Positions 11,801 through 18,864 are shown, counted from the first letter of the stretch. The stretch: 38,452 nucleotides of DNA from Prorocentrum cordatum (GCA_963575745.1 CAUYUJ010012559.1:347920-386371); one strand, 5' to 3'. A program made the numbers and translations. The notes: generated by a model from the sequence alone, not told the origin.

Positions 11801-14800
11801 CCCGCGGAGGGCCCGCAGAGCCCGAAGATAACAGGCAGACACACCAACACACAAACAGACAGCCAGACACACTGACAAACAAACACACACACACACACAG
11901 ACAAACAAACAAACAAACAAACAAACAAACAAACAAACAAACACACGACCAAACAAACAAACAAACACACACAGTCAAACAAGCACACAAACAACAGAAG
12001 CAAAAAAACTCCCGCGGAGATCTTTGCACGACGCAAGGGGTCTGCTGGGGCAGGGCACCCGGAGCGGCACGGCCCCCCCCCGAGGAGGCGCTGCCTGGGA
12101 GCTGCGCCGGGAGCCGGCGCGGCGGCCGCCGAGAGGAGGGTGTCCAGCGCTCGCGGGATGATGCCCCAGGCCTCTCGCGCGGGGGCTCGGCATCGGCGGG
12201 TGCCCACCGCGCCTCGCCTCGCCCTCCCACTCTGCGGCTCCATCCCTGGTCCTGACGTTAGGTCGGGCCCGTCCCTCTACAGGGGGATGTTGGGCGAATT
12301 ATGGAAAATACTCCAACCATGCTCCCAAAAGGCTCCAAGATAGTCAAAACATAATGCCCAGACTCTTTTTGGACTCTGTTTGAACAGCCCTCCTGTAGAG
12401 GCACAGGCCCGACTTGATCCTCACGAGTGGGCGATTTCGGGAACCCCGAACCCCAAAAGAAGCGTTTTTCGGGGATGGACAGCCCCTTTAGTAAAACGTG
12501 GTTTAGTGAAAACGACCTGAGGCCCAAACCTGGCGGGCGCAAACCTGGAAAATAAAAAATAACGGCCACGGCGCCCTCTCGAGAACCGAAAACGGACAAT
12601 TCACTAATCGACGTGTCACTGTTGGGGGTTCTGTCCACCCCTGAGTTTTCATATCTCGGGGGCGCAGCTTTTACTTCCGCCGCCCTCCGCCGCCCCTCCG
12701 CCACCCCATCCGCCGGCGGAGGCAGCCTGGTGTTCTACTTCCGCCGCCGACCTCCCGCCTCCCCTCCGCCGCCCCTCCGCCGAGGAAGAGAGGACTGATA
12801 GGCCTGTTTTCCACCACCACCACCACCATAAGTTGGAGGGGGGAGGAGATCCTCCTCCCCCTGTTCTTCTTCTTCTTCTTCTTCCTCCTCCTCCTCCTCC
12901 TCAACCTTCACCTCCTTCTCCCCTCCAACTTATGGTGGTAGTGGTGGGAAACAGGCCTATGAACGACCTCTCTAAGGAAGGCACGTCCCTCTCTGGAACG
13001 CCTCAAGTAACTTCTCCCTGTCGCAACCCCCAGGCGTGTCCGTCGTGCGGGCCGGGCTGCTCGCCCGAGGACTTCCTCACCGATGAAGATCTTGAAGCTT
13101 GAAATAAGCAACGGCTGCGCGGACGGAGGGCGGATCCTCTTCAAAATGTAGCTCATCGCGTCAGCGCAGCGCACCTTCGTCTTGAAAGCTGCGATGGCTT
13201 TCGCCGTCGCAGCACGCGCAATTCGACGTAAAGTATGCAACAGCTTCAGGGACGCAGTGCGGGTCCTTTGCAAAATGCGGCTCTCGCGTTAACGCCGTGC
13301 ACATGCGTCTTAAAAGTGTAGAGCGGTTTCACAGATGAAGGGCGACTCCTTTTCACGCCTCATCGCCGGGCACATTCGTCTTGACAATTTGCGACTGGTT
13401 CAGGAGCTCGTATGGCTGAAGTCCCAGGAACGGTGGTCTGGCAATAACTATGAGCGTCAGGGTGCAACAATCACGTTGGCTCGCGGTGTTCAAGTCCCCG
13501 GACTGGTTCTCTCGCAAGATTGTAAATTCTGAGGTTGCAACAGTCACGTTGATTCGCGTTCTCCAAATCCCTGGAATTATGCTTTGGCACGATGAAGGCT
13601 TCTCATGATAAGCAAGCTCTTGTAGGGACATATAAAGAGGGAACTTGGAGGGAGGGTTTGGTGCAACATCGTCGGTGCGTCTTGGGCTTACACTGGTCCT
13701 CCCCCTCATCGTCACCATCCCCGTCCTCCTCCCCCTTATCCTCCGAACTTCCACCCCCCCTTATCCCTGCACTCCTCCTCCTCCTCCTCCTCCTCGTCCT
13801 CCTCCTCCTCCTCCTCGTCCTCCTCCTCCTCGCCCTCCTCCTCCTGGGCCCACGCTGACATGGATTACAGATCCGTGGATCTGGTCCGTTGGCGCCAGAT
13901 CCACGGATCGGAGAAGGCACACGAGGCCAATGCCGCCCGATCTCGCGACAGAGCGCGCCGACTCTGCACGGAAACTGGACCCGCCACGAGTGCACACGCC
14001 GTGCTCCATGCCTGCACTTCCTCGATCCTCCGCCCCCCCCCCTTAGGAGGCAACTACTGGGAGGTCTTGGCCGGAAGGATTAAGAAGGATTCAGCCCCTT
14101 GGGGGGCTGCTACGCCAGATTAGGCCGCGAATTAAGTGGGATTAAGCCAGATTGAGCCGGACTAAGCGGGATTAAACGGGATTAAGCCGGATTAAGCGGG
14201 ATCAAGCCGGATTAAGCTGGATTTCGGACAGGGCAAAATCAGAATTTGACCTCCCAGGAGTTGCATCCGAACCCCCCCTTCCCCCCTCCCCCCGTCCTCT
14301 CCCCATGGCCCCCTCTCTCATCCTCCTCGCTCCATTCCTCAGCCATTCGACCGGGGGGGGGGCCCGATCACCCAGACCGGCACCGACAACGCTGCAGAAG
14401 ACCGGGGACGGCGAACCCCGCGGGCGCCCCCCCCCCTAAGCCGCTGGTACCGCTCTGCCCGCCAGAGCCACTCGGCGACCCAGGGGCACACTCGCCGCCG
14501 TGCCCGGCGAGCTCGCTCCACCGTTCGACCGAGGGGGGCTCGATCGCCCAGCTCGGCACCGGTGGCGCCGCGAGGGACGGGGGACGGCGAACCACGCGGG
14601 CGCCGCCCCCAAGGCCGCTGAGGTCAAGCGCTTCGGCACCGCCGTGCCCGCCGGAGAAGCTCAGCGGCGTCCAGGCGTCAAGGCCGGTTCCGAGGGCCGC
14701 GGCCTTCGATGCTTCCAGCTCGGATGGCACCGCCTGGCAGCAGGCCTCGCCGTTGGCTGGGAGGGTCGCCGGTGCGGCATGTCTCTGCCCACCCCCCGAG

Positions 14801-15573
14801 ATCCTGGCGTCGTCAGTCCGCCTAGCGGGTGTCTCTGGAGGTCTCCGCTGAGAACCCCTGAAAGCGCAGGAGCAAGTCGAGAGAATCGATCCTCGATCGT
14901 CCACTCGAGATCCGTCCCCGCCCCCATCGCCTCCCCGGGAGTCCATCCAGACAAGCTGTGCGAGCTGCGCGCAGCGGTGGGGCCGAAAACCTCCGGGGGG
15001 CGACCAAAAAGCATTCGAAACGACCCCCGAGCCTCGATCCCCAGCCCGTTACATCCAGGGTCGGGTCGGGCACGTCCTCCTACAAGCGGATTTGGAAGGG
15101 ACCAACCAAAATGGTCAAAAAGTAATCAGTCAAAAAGGATCGAAAAATCATCCCCTGACTATTGTTCGACTATTTTTGAAGATTCTTGGAGGCCTGGAGA
15201 TGGGCACCAACACCAACACAGGGGATTGCCTCCACAGGGGGAAAGTGATCCTAGATGCCGGTGTTGGTGGTAACATTTCGGTCACCTTGAAAGCCAGAAT
15301 ATTACCACCACCACCACCGAGATCGGGATCTTCTTCCCTCGGTGGAGGCCGCCGACATTGGTGTTGGTGTCAACCTCGAGGCCTGCGAGACTCCTCCTCC
15401 AGAGGCACGCGCCCGACTTCATTCCGGGGGCCCCGGCGGGCCTCCTTGTCCATCGGCGGGCCCTCCATGGTGAACGTCTTGCCCGCCGAGGTCTGGCCGT
15501 AGCAGAGCACGGCGCCGCTGTGGCCGCGGAGGGCGCCCAGGACCACGGGCTCCACCGCCGAGTACACCTCCGC
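1..15573 (-). CDS. Kinesin motor-domain gene, six internal exons, truncated at the window's left edge
   Basis: Kinesins are ATP-driven microtubule motors. Six minus-strand exons, in order 15442-15573, 12095-12171, 10124-10226, 8934-8963, 1226-1311 and 48-1, join with matching phases into one stretch of motor core. It runs from the alpha helix before the P-loop, through P-loop [15 protein letters not shown], the [13 protein letters not shown] strand/helix and VRGLREVE, to switch I NDRSSRSH, whose codons are split across the last junction. The P-loop and switch I resemble kinesin-1 most, but the family is unassigned. All five introns begin GC (AG|GC) and end AG; lengths are about 3270, 1868, 1160, 7622 and 1177 bp. 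The N-terminal exon upstream of 15573 was not found, and switch II, neck and tail lie beyond position 1. No broken codon is seen, so the gene may be active. Colinear motif order makes chance unlikely. Confidence 0.9.
140..1085. repeat. Degenerate GAGCT/GGGCT/GGACT pentamer array
   Basis: About 0.95 kb of strand-asymmetric DNA made of five-base words GAGCT, GGGCT, GGACT and GAACT, often paired into ten-base units. It fills most of the intron between the last two kinesin exons. The G-rich strand is the plus strand, which is the template-opposite strand for the kinesin. No coding pattern is seen; open frames are by-products of the repeat. Confidence 0.85.
1226..1311 (-). CDS. Kinesin exon: helix before switch I
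   Basis: The exon is 86 nt, entering in phase 0 and leaving in phase 2. The acceptor is GCCAAG|GTCCAA and the donor CCGCAG|GCGGCG. It encodes [18 protein letters not shown], then [10 protein letters not shown]. The pattern A..LLE.G...RAVAAT.MN..SSRSH is typical of kinesins. The leftover AG joins C of the next exon to make the first Ser of switch I. The preceding intron is 7.6 kb. Confidence 0.9.
1412..1632. repeat. (ATC)n microsatellite
   Basis: Nearly uninterrupted CAT/ATC triplets with a few CAG interruptions. Poly-His, poly-Ile, poly-Ser and poly-Asp frames across it are artefacts of the repeat. Confidence 0.97.
1635..1654 (+). other. Dinoflagellate spliced-leader (DinoSL) relic
   Basis: The plus strand reads CCGTAGCCATTTAGCTCAAG. 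DinoSL, which is trans-spliced onto nuclear mRNAs in dinoflagellates, differs only by TG in place of the A after ATTT. No GT donor follows, so this is not an SL RNA gene. The AAG is followed at once by ATG and a 122-codon Arg/Pro-rich open frame (1655-2023) that I do not recognise. This is the mark left when a trans-spliced mRNA is copied back into the genome. It is antisense to the kinesin intron it lies in. Confidence 0.8.
1992..2176. mobile_element. Fold-back element, copy 1 (CCCAGATCCCC ends)
   Basis: The ends are inverted: CCCAGATCCCC at the left and its complement at about 2166-2176. Imperfect pairing continues inward for about 45 bp (TCATGACG, GGAGGT). A second copy lies at 35176-35355; the shared middle includes GGTGAGGGCCCCCAGAG and GCGAAAAACCTCCCGTCG. 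It has no coding capacity. Confidence 0.7.
2337..2453. mobile_element. GC-rich fold-back, copy 1
   Basis: An imperfect palindrome beginning GGGTCGGCGCTGG and ending CCTGGCGCCGACG, with a CCAGCGGCGC-like centre. It is followed by GGGAGG runs (about 2491-2520) able to form a G-quadruplex. A closely related copy with the same flank lies 490 bp downstream. Confidence 0.6.
2832..2942. mobile_element. GC-rich fold-back, copy 2
   Basis: Starts GGGTCGGCGCTGG and ends CCAGCGCCGACCC, exact inverted ends around a palindromic centre. It shares the downstream GGACCTCC…GAGGGAGGGAGG flank with the copy at 2337, so the pair is a local duplication including flank. Confidence 0.65.
3545..4030. repeat. 73-bp tandem satellite, seven copies
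   Basis: The anchor CTCACGC and its variants fall at 3561, 3634, 3707, 3780, 3853, 3926 and 4000, a constant 73-bp step (the last is 74). The unit contains GGTGGCACCCCTCACGC, GATCGGCGGGGTCAGGGTC, an AAACA tract and TTGCCACATGT. It lies inside the 7.6-kb kinesin intron. There are no unique spacers, so it is not a CRISPR array. Confidence 0.95.
4031..5435. other. Intronic sequence, no feature recognised
   Basis: Less GC-rich than its surroundings at 4.15-4.55 kb, with short near-repeats such as CTGTGCTCACYCTGGTCCG (4521-4562). The open frames here lack recognisable motifs. I see no gene or RNA. Confidence 0.5.
5436..5605. repeat. (ACAT)n and (AT)n microsatellite
   Basis: Tandem ACAT tetranucleotides flanked by TATA-rich dinucleotide tracts. 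This is the most AT-rich tract of the left half. Confidence 0.95.
5720..5835. repeat. (CAC)n/(GAC)n microsatellite
   Basis: CACCAC triplets passing into GACGAC triplets. Similar GTC/CTC tracts follow near 5937-5980. Confidence 0.9.
6280..6780. repeat. Degenerate CTTTTGGGGCC array
   Basis: Roughly 0.5 kb built from variants of CTTTTGGGCCG / CTTGGGGCCTC spaced about 9 to 15 bases, with strong strand asymmetry. Long open frames here are rich in Pro/Arg or Gly/Leu because of the repeat. Confidence 0.75.
6781..8055. other. Intronic sequence, no gene recognised
   Basis: G-rich homopolymer runs (around 6890-6930 and 7140-7160), a mixed-sequence block at 7420-7650, and GAC/GTC triplets near 7720-7750 and 7950-8035. 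On the minus strand, 7380-7560 has an acidic frame ([16 protein letters not shown]) that could be coding, but no splice-consistent link to the kinesin phases was found. Confidence 0.4.
8060..8335. repeat. Degenerate CCCAGGAGGTC array
   Basis: Tandem variants of CCCAGGAGGTC and CCCCAGGAGAC, about 10-12 bases each. It ends at a GGGAGG run (8369-8397) with G-quadruplex potential. Confidence 0.8.
8538..8885. repeat. (CT)n microsatellite
   Basis: Almost pure CT dinucleotides with CCCT and TTT interruptions. It directly follows, on the minus strand, the 30-base kinesin exon, so it forms the start of the 7.6-kb intron and leaves the pre-mRNA GA-rich there. Confidence 0.95.
8934..8963 (-). CDS. Kinesin micro-exon: VRGLREVE segment
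   Basis: The exon is 30 nt, ten codons, phase 0 at both ends. The acceptor is ATCAG|GTTTGC and the donor GTGGAG|GCCGCA. It encodes [10 protein letters not shown], the kinesin strand (V.V.GL.E..V) that follows the segment in the 10124-10226 exon. A later AG|GC at 8927 would give a 37-nt exon, but its phase would not fit the next exon. Confidence 0.82.
9300..9810. repeat. Degenerate (CATCAN)n array
   Basis: CATCAG, CATCAT and CATAAT hexamer variants over 0.5 kb inside the intron between the kinesin exons at 8963 and 10124. Confidence 0.92.
9955..10092. repeat. (TCC)n microsatellite
   Basis: CCTCCT and CTCCCT runs ending 32 bases before the donor side of the 10124-10226 kinesin exon. Confidence 0.92.
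10124..10226 (-). CDS. Kinesin exon: [14 protein letters not shown] segment
   Basis: The exon is 103 nt, entering in phase 2 and leaving in phase 0. The acceptor is CGCAG|GCTGCG and the donor GAGAG|GCTCTG. It encodes [19 protein letters not shown] and then [12 protein letters not shown]. The S.LEIYNE.I.DLL pattern is diagnostic of the kinesin motor domain. Confidence 0.93.
10227..10857. other. Intronic sequence, no feature recognised
   Basis: Mixed sequence between the kinesin exon and the long CTC tract. Minus-strand frames at 10.5-10.75 kb look moderately protein-like ([16 protein letters not shown]) but match no family I know, and the two flanking kinesin exons already join in phase without it. 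Confidence 0.4.
10858..11105. repeat. (CTC)n microsatellite
   Basis: About 250 bases of CTC/CCT triplets with few interruptions. Poly-Leu, poly-Ser, poly-Pro and poly-Glu frames are artefacts. Confidence 0.97.
11505..11667. mobile_element. TCGGGC-family TIR element, copy A
   Basis: The 163-bp element starts TTAGGTCGGGCGTGTCCCC and ends GGGGCAGGCCCGACTGAA. It has inverted ends and an AT-rich non-coding centre. It is flanked by an exact 8-bp direct repeat TCCTAGCC at 11497-11504 and 11668-11675, which looks like a target-site duplication. It lies in a kinesin intron. Confidence 0.85.
11877..11998. repeat. (CAAA)n/(CA)n microsatellite
   Basis: AAACAAAC tetranucleotides with CACACA dinucleotide tracts. 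Confidence 0.95.
12095..12171 (-). CDS. Kinesin exon: GIIPRAL segment
   Basis: The exon is 77 nt, entering in phase 0 and leaving in phase 2. The acceptor is GAG|GCCTGG and the donor CCCAG|GCAGCG. It encodes [13 protein letters not shown] followed by an Ala/Pro-rich loop. The G(I/V)(I/V)PRA motif directly follows the P-loop segment in kinesins. The two leftover bases AG plus the first G of the next exon give an Arg codon. Confidence 0.9.
12258..12417. mobile_element. TCGGGC-family TIR element, copy B
   Basis: The 160-bp element has ends TTAGGTCGGGCCCGTCCCTC and GAGGCACAGGCCCGACTTGA. The flanking direct repeats TCCTGACG (12250) and TCCTCACG (12418) match at 7 of 8 bases. It lies 87 bp upstream, in gene sense, of the kinesin GIIPRAL exon. 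Confidence 0.85.
12784..12972. mobile_element. Fold-back element with ATAGGCCTGTTT ends
   Basis: ATAGGCCTGTTTTCCACCAC…CCATAAGTTGGAGGGG on the left mirrors CCCCTCCAACTTATGG…GGTGGGAAACAGGCCTAT on the right, ending at 12960. GAGAGG/CCTCTC pairing extends it outward. The arms are about 55 bp; the centre is TCC/TTC-rich. Confidence 0.85.
13110..13595. repeat. Two sets of degenerate tandem repeats
   Basis: Three diverged copies of GGACGNAGNGCGGNTCCT…CACNTTCGTCTTGAAA start near 13121, 13250 and 13334. Two copies of GTTGCAACARTCACGTTG…TTCNCCAARTCCC start near 13461 and 13534, about 73 bp apart. Both sets are non-coding and lie in the kinesin intron. Confidence 0.6.
13760..13909. repeat. (CTC)n tract followed by a perfect 15-bp hairpin
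   Basis: CTC/GTC triplets to about 13850. Then GATCCGTGGATCTGG (13870-13884) pairs perfectly with CCAGATCCACGGATC (13895-13909) around a 10-base loop. Confidence 0.85.
14112..14222. repeat. 10-bp tandem array, GGATTAAGCC type
   Basis: About eleven consecutive ten-base units (GGATTAAGCC, GGATTAAGCG, GGACTAAGCG, GGATCAAGCC) with exact 10-base spacing and no indels. Confidence 0.93.
14223..15060. other. Intronic sequence, no gene recognised
   Basis: GC-rich sequence with an imperfect internal repeat: CCACTCGGCGACC…CGCCG near 14340-14440 recurs in changed form near 14510-14610 (TTCGACCGNGGGGG…CGATC.CCCAG.TCGGCACCG). Frames on both strands are open because of GC bias. No kinesin motif or other domain is seen. 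Confidence 0.4.
15066..15416. mobile_element. TCGGGC-family TIR element, copy C, interrupted by a second element
   Basis: The left arm is TCGGGCACGTCCTCCTAC and the right arm CCAGAGGCACGCGCCCGA. Removing the 193-bp element at 15191-15383 leaves about 158 bp, the normal length of the family. The flanking 8-mers ATCCAGGG and TTCCGGGG agree at 6 of 8. The right end is 26 bp from the donor of the P-loop kinesin exon. Confidence 0.8.
15191..15383. mobile_element. Nested fold-back element, copy 1 (GGCACCAACACC arms)
   Basis: GGCCTGGAGATGGGCACCAA…CTCCACAGGGGGAAAGTGATCC on the left pairs with GATCGGGATCTTCTTCCCTC…GGTGTTGGTGTCAACCTCGAGGCC on the right. Arms are about 65 bp and pairing continues to a small loop (GGTGTTGGTGGTAA / TTACCACCACC). 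GAGGCCTG occurs at both edges (15189 and 15378) as a possible 8-bp target duplication. A second copy lies at 34001-34201. Confidence 0.87.
15442..15573 (-). CDS. Kinesin exon: P-loop
   Basis: The exon is 132 nt, 44 codons, phase 0 at both ends. The acceptor is CTCAG|GCGGAG and the donor GAG|GCCCGC. It encodes [15 protein letters not shown], then [20 protein letters not shown], ending [12 protein letters not shown] is the kinesin Walker A (nucleotide-binding) loop; kinesin-1 has GQTSSGKT at this place. The first encoded residues ([10 protein letters not shown]) fit the helix that follows the FD.VF strand in kinesins, so at least one 5' exon is missing. Confidence 0.92.
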
Positions 15574-15798
15574 CTGAGGCGAGAGAATGCAGACAGACAG
15601 ACAGAAACCGTGCCTGGGACGGCACGTCGGCTGCAGTGCGCGGCTGCTGCACGCACTGCCGCTGGCAGAAGGCAGTCGCCCGACTCACAGCGGCGTGCTC
15701 TGAAGCAGTCTGGTAGAAAAGCACACATACGACAGTATGTAACCTGACATGTTCTCGGCCAGAAGGGAGGCGAGAGAAGAGACGAAGAAACCACCACG

Positions 15799-15934
15799 TC
15801 GGGCATGTCCCTCTAGAGGAGGAAAATTCCCAAATAGTCAAAAAAGTCTGGGGACGTTGTTGTCGACCATTGTTGACCATGTTGGGGCATTTTTGGGGTA
15901 TGTTTGATTTCCGCCTGTAGGGGGACATGCCCGA
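15799..15934. mobile_element. TCGGGC-family TIR element, copy D
   Basis: 136 bp between TCGGGCATGTCCCTCTAGAGG and CTGTAGGGGGACATGCCCGA; AT-rich core with GTTGACCATG. Its flanks show no clear duplication. It lies in the intron upstream of the P-loop exon. Confidence 0.82.
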
Positions 15935-15949
15935 CCAAAACATAAACTT

Positions 15950-16082
15950 TTGGCGCTCCGCGCGGATTTCTTGGATTCGCGCTGGACCCCCTCCCTGGCG
16001 CGCGGAGCGCGCCAGGGTCGGAGCCAGAGGCGCCGCCGGGGGGGCCCAGACGCGGCTCCAAGAAATCCGTGCGGAGCGCCAA
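15950..16082. mobile_element. Fold-back element, TTGGCGCTCCGC ends
   Basis: TTGGCGCTCCGCGCGGATTT and its near-perfect complement at 16043-16082 form arms of about 40 bp. The centre CTGGCGCGCGGAGCGCGCCAG is itself a palindrome, so the whole 133 bp can fold. It begins 15 bp after copy D of the TCGGGC family. Confidence 0.82.
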
Positions 16083-16224
16083 CGTGGTTTTTTCTTCTTC
16101 GAAATCAGGGGTCGATCGATCGAGCAGTCGGGGCGAGTTCGGGGCTAACTGCTCCGCGCCGACGGAAGCGGACGCGAGGCCAGCCGCACGGAGGAAGAGA
16201 GGGGAGCGAGCAGAACGAGGCGGA

Positions 16225-16620
16225 CGTGGAAGGCCTCCTCCGCCTCCTCCTCCTCCTCCTCCTCCTTCCTCCTCCTCCTCCTCCTCCTCCTCCTCCTCTC
16301 CTCCTCCTCCTCCTCCTCCTCCTCCTCCTCCTCCTCCTCCCTCCTTCTCCTTCTCCTCGAGAAAGAGGGGAGGAGGATGATGATGAGGAGGAGGAGGAGG
16401 AGAAGGAGGAGGAGGAGGAGGGGAGGACGAGGAGGTGAGGAGGAGGAGGGGAGGAGGAGGAGGAGGAGAGGAGGAGGAGGAGGAGGGCATAGGAGGAGGA
16501 GAGGCGAAGGAGGGAGGAGGAGGAGGAGGAGGAGGAGGAGAAGGAGGAGGAGGAGGAGGAGGAGGAGGGGGAGGAGGAGGAGGAGGAGGAGGAGGAGGAG
16601 GAGGAGAAGGAGGAGGATAA
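16225..16620. repeat. (CTC)n tract joined to (GGA)n tract: large inverted repeat
   Basis: About 125 bases of CTC triplets switch at 16355-16380 to about 240 bases of GGA triplets on the same strand, so the two halves are complementary. Poly-Glu, poly-Gly, poly-Leu and poly-Arg frames are artefacts. Confidence 0.95.
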
Positions 16621-16779
16621 TCAAGGATCGAGGCTTGGGATCCTCAATGTGTTTCGCCCGTTTGGGTGGCTCCGGGATGCCTCTGGCCTCCGCTGCCGGG
16701 CGCCCCTCGAAGCTGCTTCTGGAAACCCGATCCCTGGAGCCCCCAGTCCGAGTTTTGACGCGAGGAGGTGGTGGAAAAG

Positions 16780-16951
16780 CTTGGCGGCACGCAGAAGGGG
16801 GTACGGGGGGAAGGGAAGGCTTCTCAGAAGGAGGCGGTTTCTTAGAAGGCGCCGGCCCTCGATCTGCAGACAAGGCCCGCGCCTTCTGAGAAGCAGCCTC
16901 CTTCGATGGAGCCTTCCCATCTCCTCCATACCCTCTGCGCGCTGCGCCAAG
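16780..16951. mobile_element. Fold-back element, CTTGGCG ends
   Basis: CTTGGCGGCACGCAGAAGGGGG…GGGAAGGCTTCTCAGAAGGAGGC pairs with GCCTCCTTCGATGGAGCCTTCCC…CTCTGCGCGCTGCGCCAAG. An inner stem TTCTTAGAAGGCGCCGGCC / GGCCCGCGCCTTCTGAGAA closes on a short loop. It has about 172 bp and no coding capacity. Confidence 0.8.
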
Positions 16952-17657
16952 GGGAGGAGAGGGCGGAGGACGAGAGAGGGGGGGGGAAAGAGGGGGACCA
17001 AAAAAACAGCCAACGAGACACAGAAACGGAGCGGAACTGCAACCCTACGCTGGCGTTGACAGAGAACTTTCTGCCGGCGGCGATGGGCGGCCCCACGCCA
17101 GGCCCGCGCGTGGGGGACAGCGAACATGCCCGGACAGCGTGGAGCTCTGGGGGCGCGCAGCGGCGCAGCCCCGCCGCGCCACGCGGCAGTGGGCATCGGC
17201 CGTCGCCGCTGGGGCACAGCGGTTCTCCGAGGGCGGCGGGGCTGTCATAGACAACTTTGCGCTGGCAGCTGGGCAGGGGACGCCTGCGCTGGCGATGGGA
17301 TGCCTAAACGGGGATGCCGTGAGAGCGAAGTGTGCCACCGGGCAAGGAGGAAGAGCGGGGGCAGGGCGCGGCCGAAAGAGGGGCGGACGGCGCGAGCGGC
17401 TCAGGCCTGTCCCAGACAGGCGCGCCCCACGGCTCGCAAGGGAGCAACTCCTCGCAAGTGGCCCGGATCCGCCATGGGGAATCTGCGATACACTGCATCG
17501 GGGCAGGCACGCGCTTCTGTTTCGGGCGCTTGCGGGCAGGCATGGCGCGTAGTGAGACGCGCTCGGTGATGTCCGTCCTCGCTCGAACCACCCCGCCCTG
17601 CCCACACCAGAGACGAGCTGCGGTAGACACTGCTTGGTCGCAGCGGCGCGGGCGCTT
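16952..17657. other. No gene recognised; one coding-like minus-strand frame
   Basis: GC-rich mixed sequence between the kinesin and GST exons. The minus-strand frame 17304-17630 reads like protein in part (ERVSLRAMPARKRPKQKR, then CIADSPWRIRATCEELLPCE), but I know no matching family. The missing first kinesin exon should lie upstream of 15573, yet no V.VRP or F.FD.VF motif was found here. Confidence 0.3.
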
Positions 17658-17665
17658 GGCCGGGG

Positions 17666-17839
17666 TTAAGTCGGGCCTGTCCCTCTACAGGAGGAATCTT
17701 CAAAAATAATGTTTTGAAAAATGGTCTGGGGGACAGTGTTTAGACTATTTTTGATTATGTTTGATCATTTGGGGTTAATTGTTGACTATCCCTCATTTTT
17801 CGCCGAAAATCCGACTGTAGGGGGACGCGCCCGACATGA
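17666..17839. mobile_element. TCGGGC-family TIR element, copy E
   Basis: Starts TTAAGTCGGGCCTGTCCCTC and ends AGGGGGACGCGCCCGACATGA. Flanking GGCCGGGG (17658) and GGCCAGGG (17840) agree at 7 of 8 bases. The core is AT-rich. Confidence 0.85.
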
Positions 17840-18169
17840 GGCCAGGGGTCGACAAGAGAGCACCTGAGGGGACCGCAGATGGACAAAAAAGTGGAACCCT
17901 TGACTCTGCCCCCTCCCCGCCCCCCACACTCAAAGCTGTTCCCAAACATTCAAGAGCGCAGGCTTGAGAGTACAAACAAAAAAATTGACCCCCGGGCCTC
18001 CACCACGCAGGATCCCAACTTTGAGTCGGGGGGAAGGGGGTGGGACGAACATGGTATCGACGACGAGGGGGTTCCACTTTTTTGTCCCCTTACCGGAGGG
18101 AAGTGGGGGAGGGAGATACGGCAAACCGGCAGCCCAGAGCAGGAGACGCGCGCTGCGCGCGGAAAATCT

Positions 18170-18265
18170 GAGCGACCGTGGAGAAGTTTGACCGTCTCGG
18201 CGGACTTGGCCGCGGACGAGCGACCGTGCAGAAGCTTGACCGTCTCGGCGGACTTGGCCGCGGAC
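18170..18265. repeat. 48-bp tandem duplication
   Basis: Two adjacent 48-bp units start GAGCGACCGTGGAGAAGTTT and GAGCGACCGTGCAGAAGCTT and differ at a few positions. They lie just downstream (in gene sense) of the GST-like gene. Confidence 0.92.
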
Positions 18266-18378
18266 GACCCCAGTCCATCGTGGGGCAGGCAGACTATTAT
18301 CAGCACGCTGCGAAGTGACTTCGTGGCCTCGATTCGCAGCAAGCTGGCACAGATCACTGATCCTAACGGCGTGGACGA

Positions 18379-18864
18379 TCAGGAGGGGATCAACTGTGTC
18401 CCATCGACACACGACGCGATCATCTCGGCAACCACTGGGTACGCCCGAATGTCCGCCCACCACTTGGTCATGTTTGGATACTCAGAGAAGTCGATGCTTT
18501 TCTTCACGACCCATTCGAACGCGAAGACCCCATGGAAGTCAGCGATTGTCGGTTCGCTCGTCCCCGCCAGCTACTTCTGTCCCTCGATCTTCTTTTCAAG
18601 ATACGTAAACCATTTCTTCTTGCGCTCGGCGTCCTCGGCCATCTTGCCATGCTCCCCGAACACATCGTTCATGTCCTGAAGCGCCTGGAGGCACCGCATC
18701 TTCTCCTGGGGGGTCTTGCCAGAGAGCTGGAACATGCTGCCGAGCGCGGCGAGTATGGCCGGGCACTGGCCCATGCAGAACCCGTCCACGTCGACCACGG
18801 GCACGGCCACGGCGCTGCCGTCAGGCATCTCCGGAGGCGGCCTCTTCTCGTGCTTGACCCCCGC
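18379..18864 (-). pseudogene. Glutathione S-transferase-like gene, exon 2, with an in-frame TAG
   Basis: GSTs conjugate glutathione to electrophiles in the cytosol. This exon begins after AACCAG and encodes AGVKHEKRPPPEMPDG, the strand VAVPVVDVDGFCMGQCPAIL, the helical C-domain (KMAEDAERKKKWFTYLEKK) and, after the break, LAGTSEPTIADFHGVFAFEW to a final TGA at 18379. A TAG (18571-18573) interrupts it between EGQK and LAGTS; the frame is open on both sides and both halves read as one GST C-domain. The stop sits where GSTs usually have Tyr or Phe, so TAC to TAG is the simplest cause. It could be a dying copy, an allele or a base error. The protein would otherwise be about 244 residues. Confidence 0.85.

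Noticed and set aside
13441-13512. tRNA gene
   Set aside because: GTTCAAGTC resembles a B box, but no A box, cloverleaf or 7-bp acceptor stem forms, and the second copy of the repeat has lost the box.
15799-15934. Leader-like words (CCAAAATGG, AAAATGGTC) in TIR elements as spliced-leader relics
   Set aside because: Only 8-10 bases match and the rest of the leader is absent. The words lie in copies C and F rather than D, and belong to the AT-rich core.
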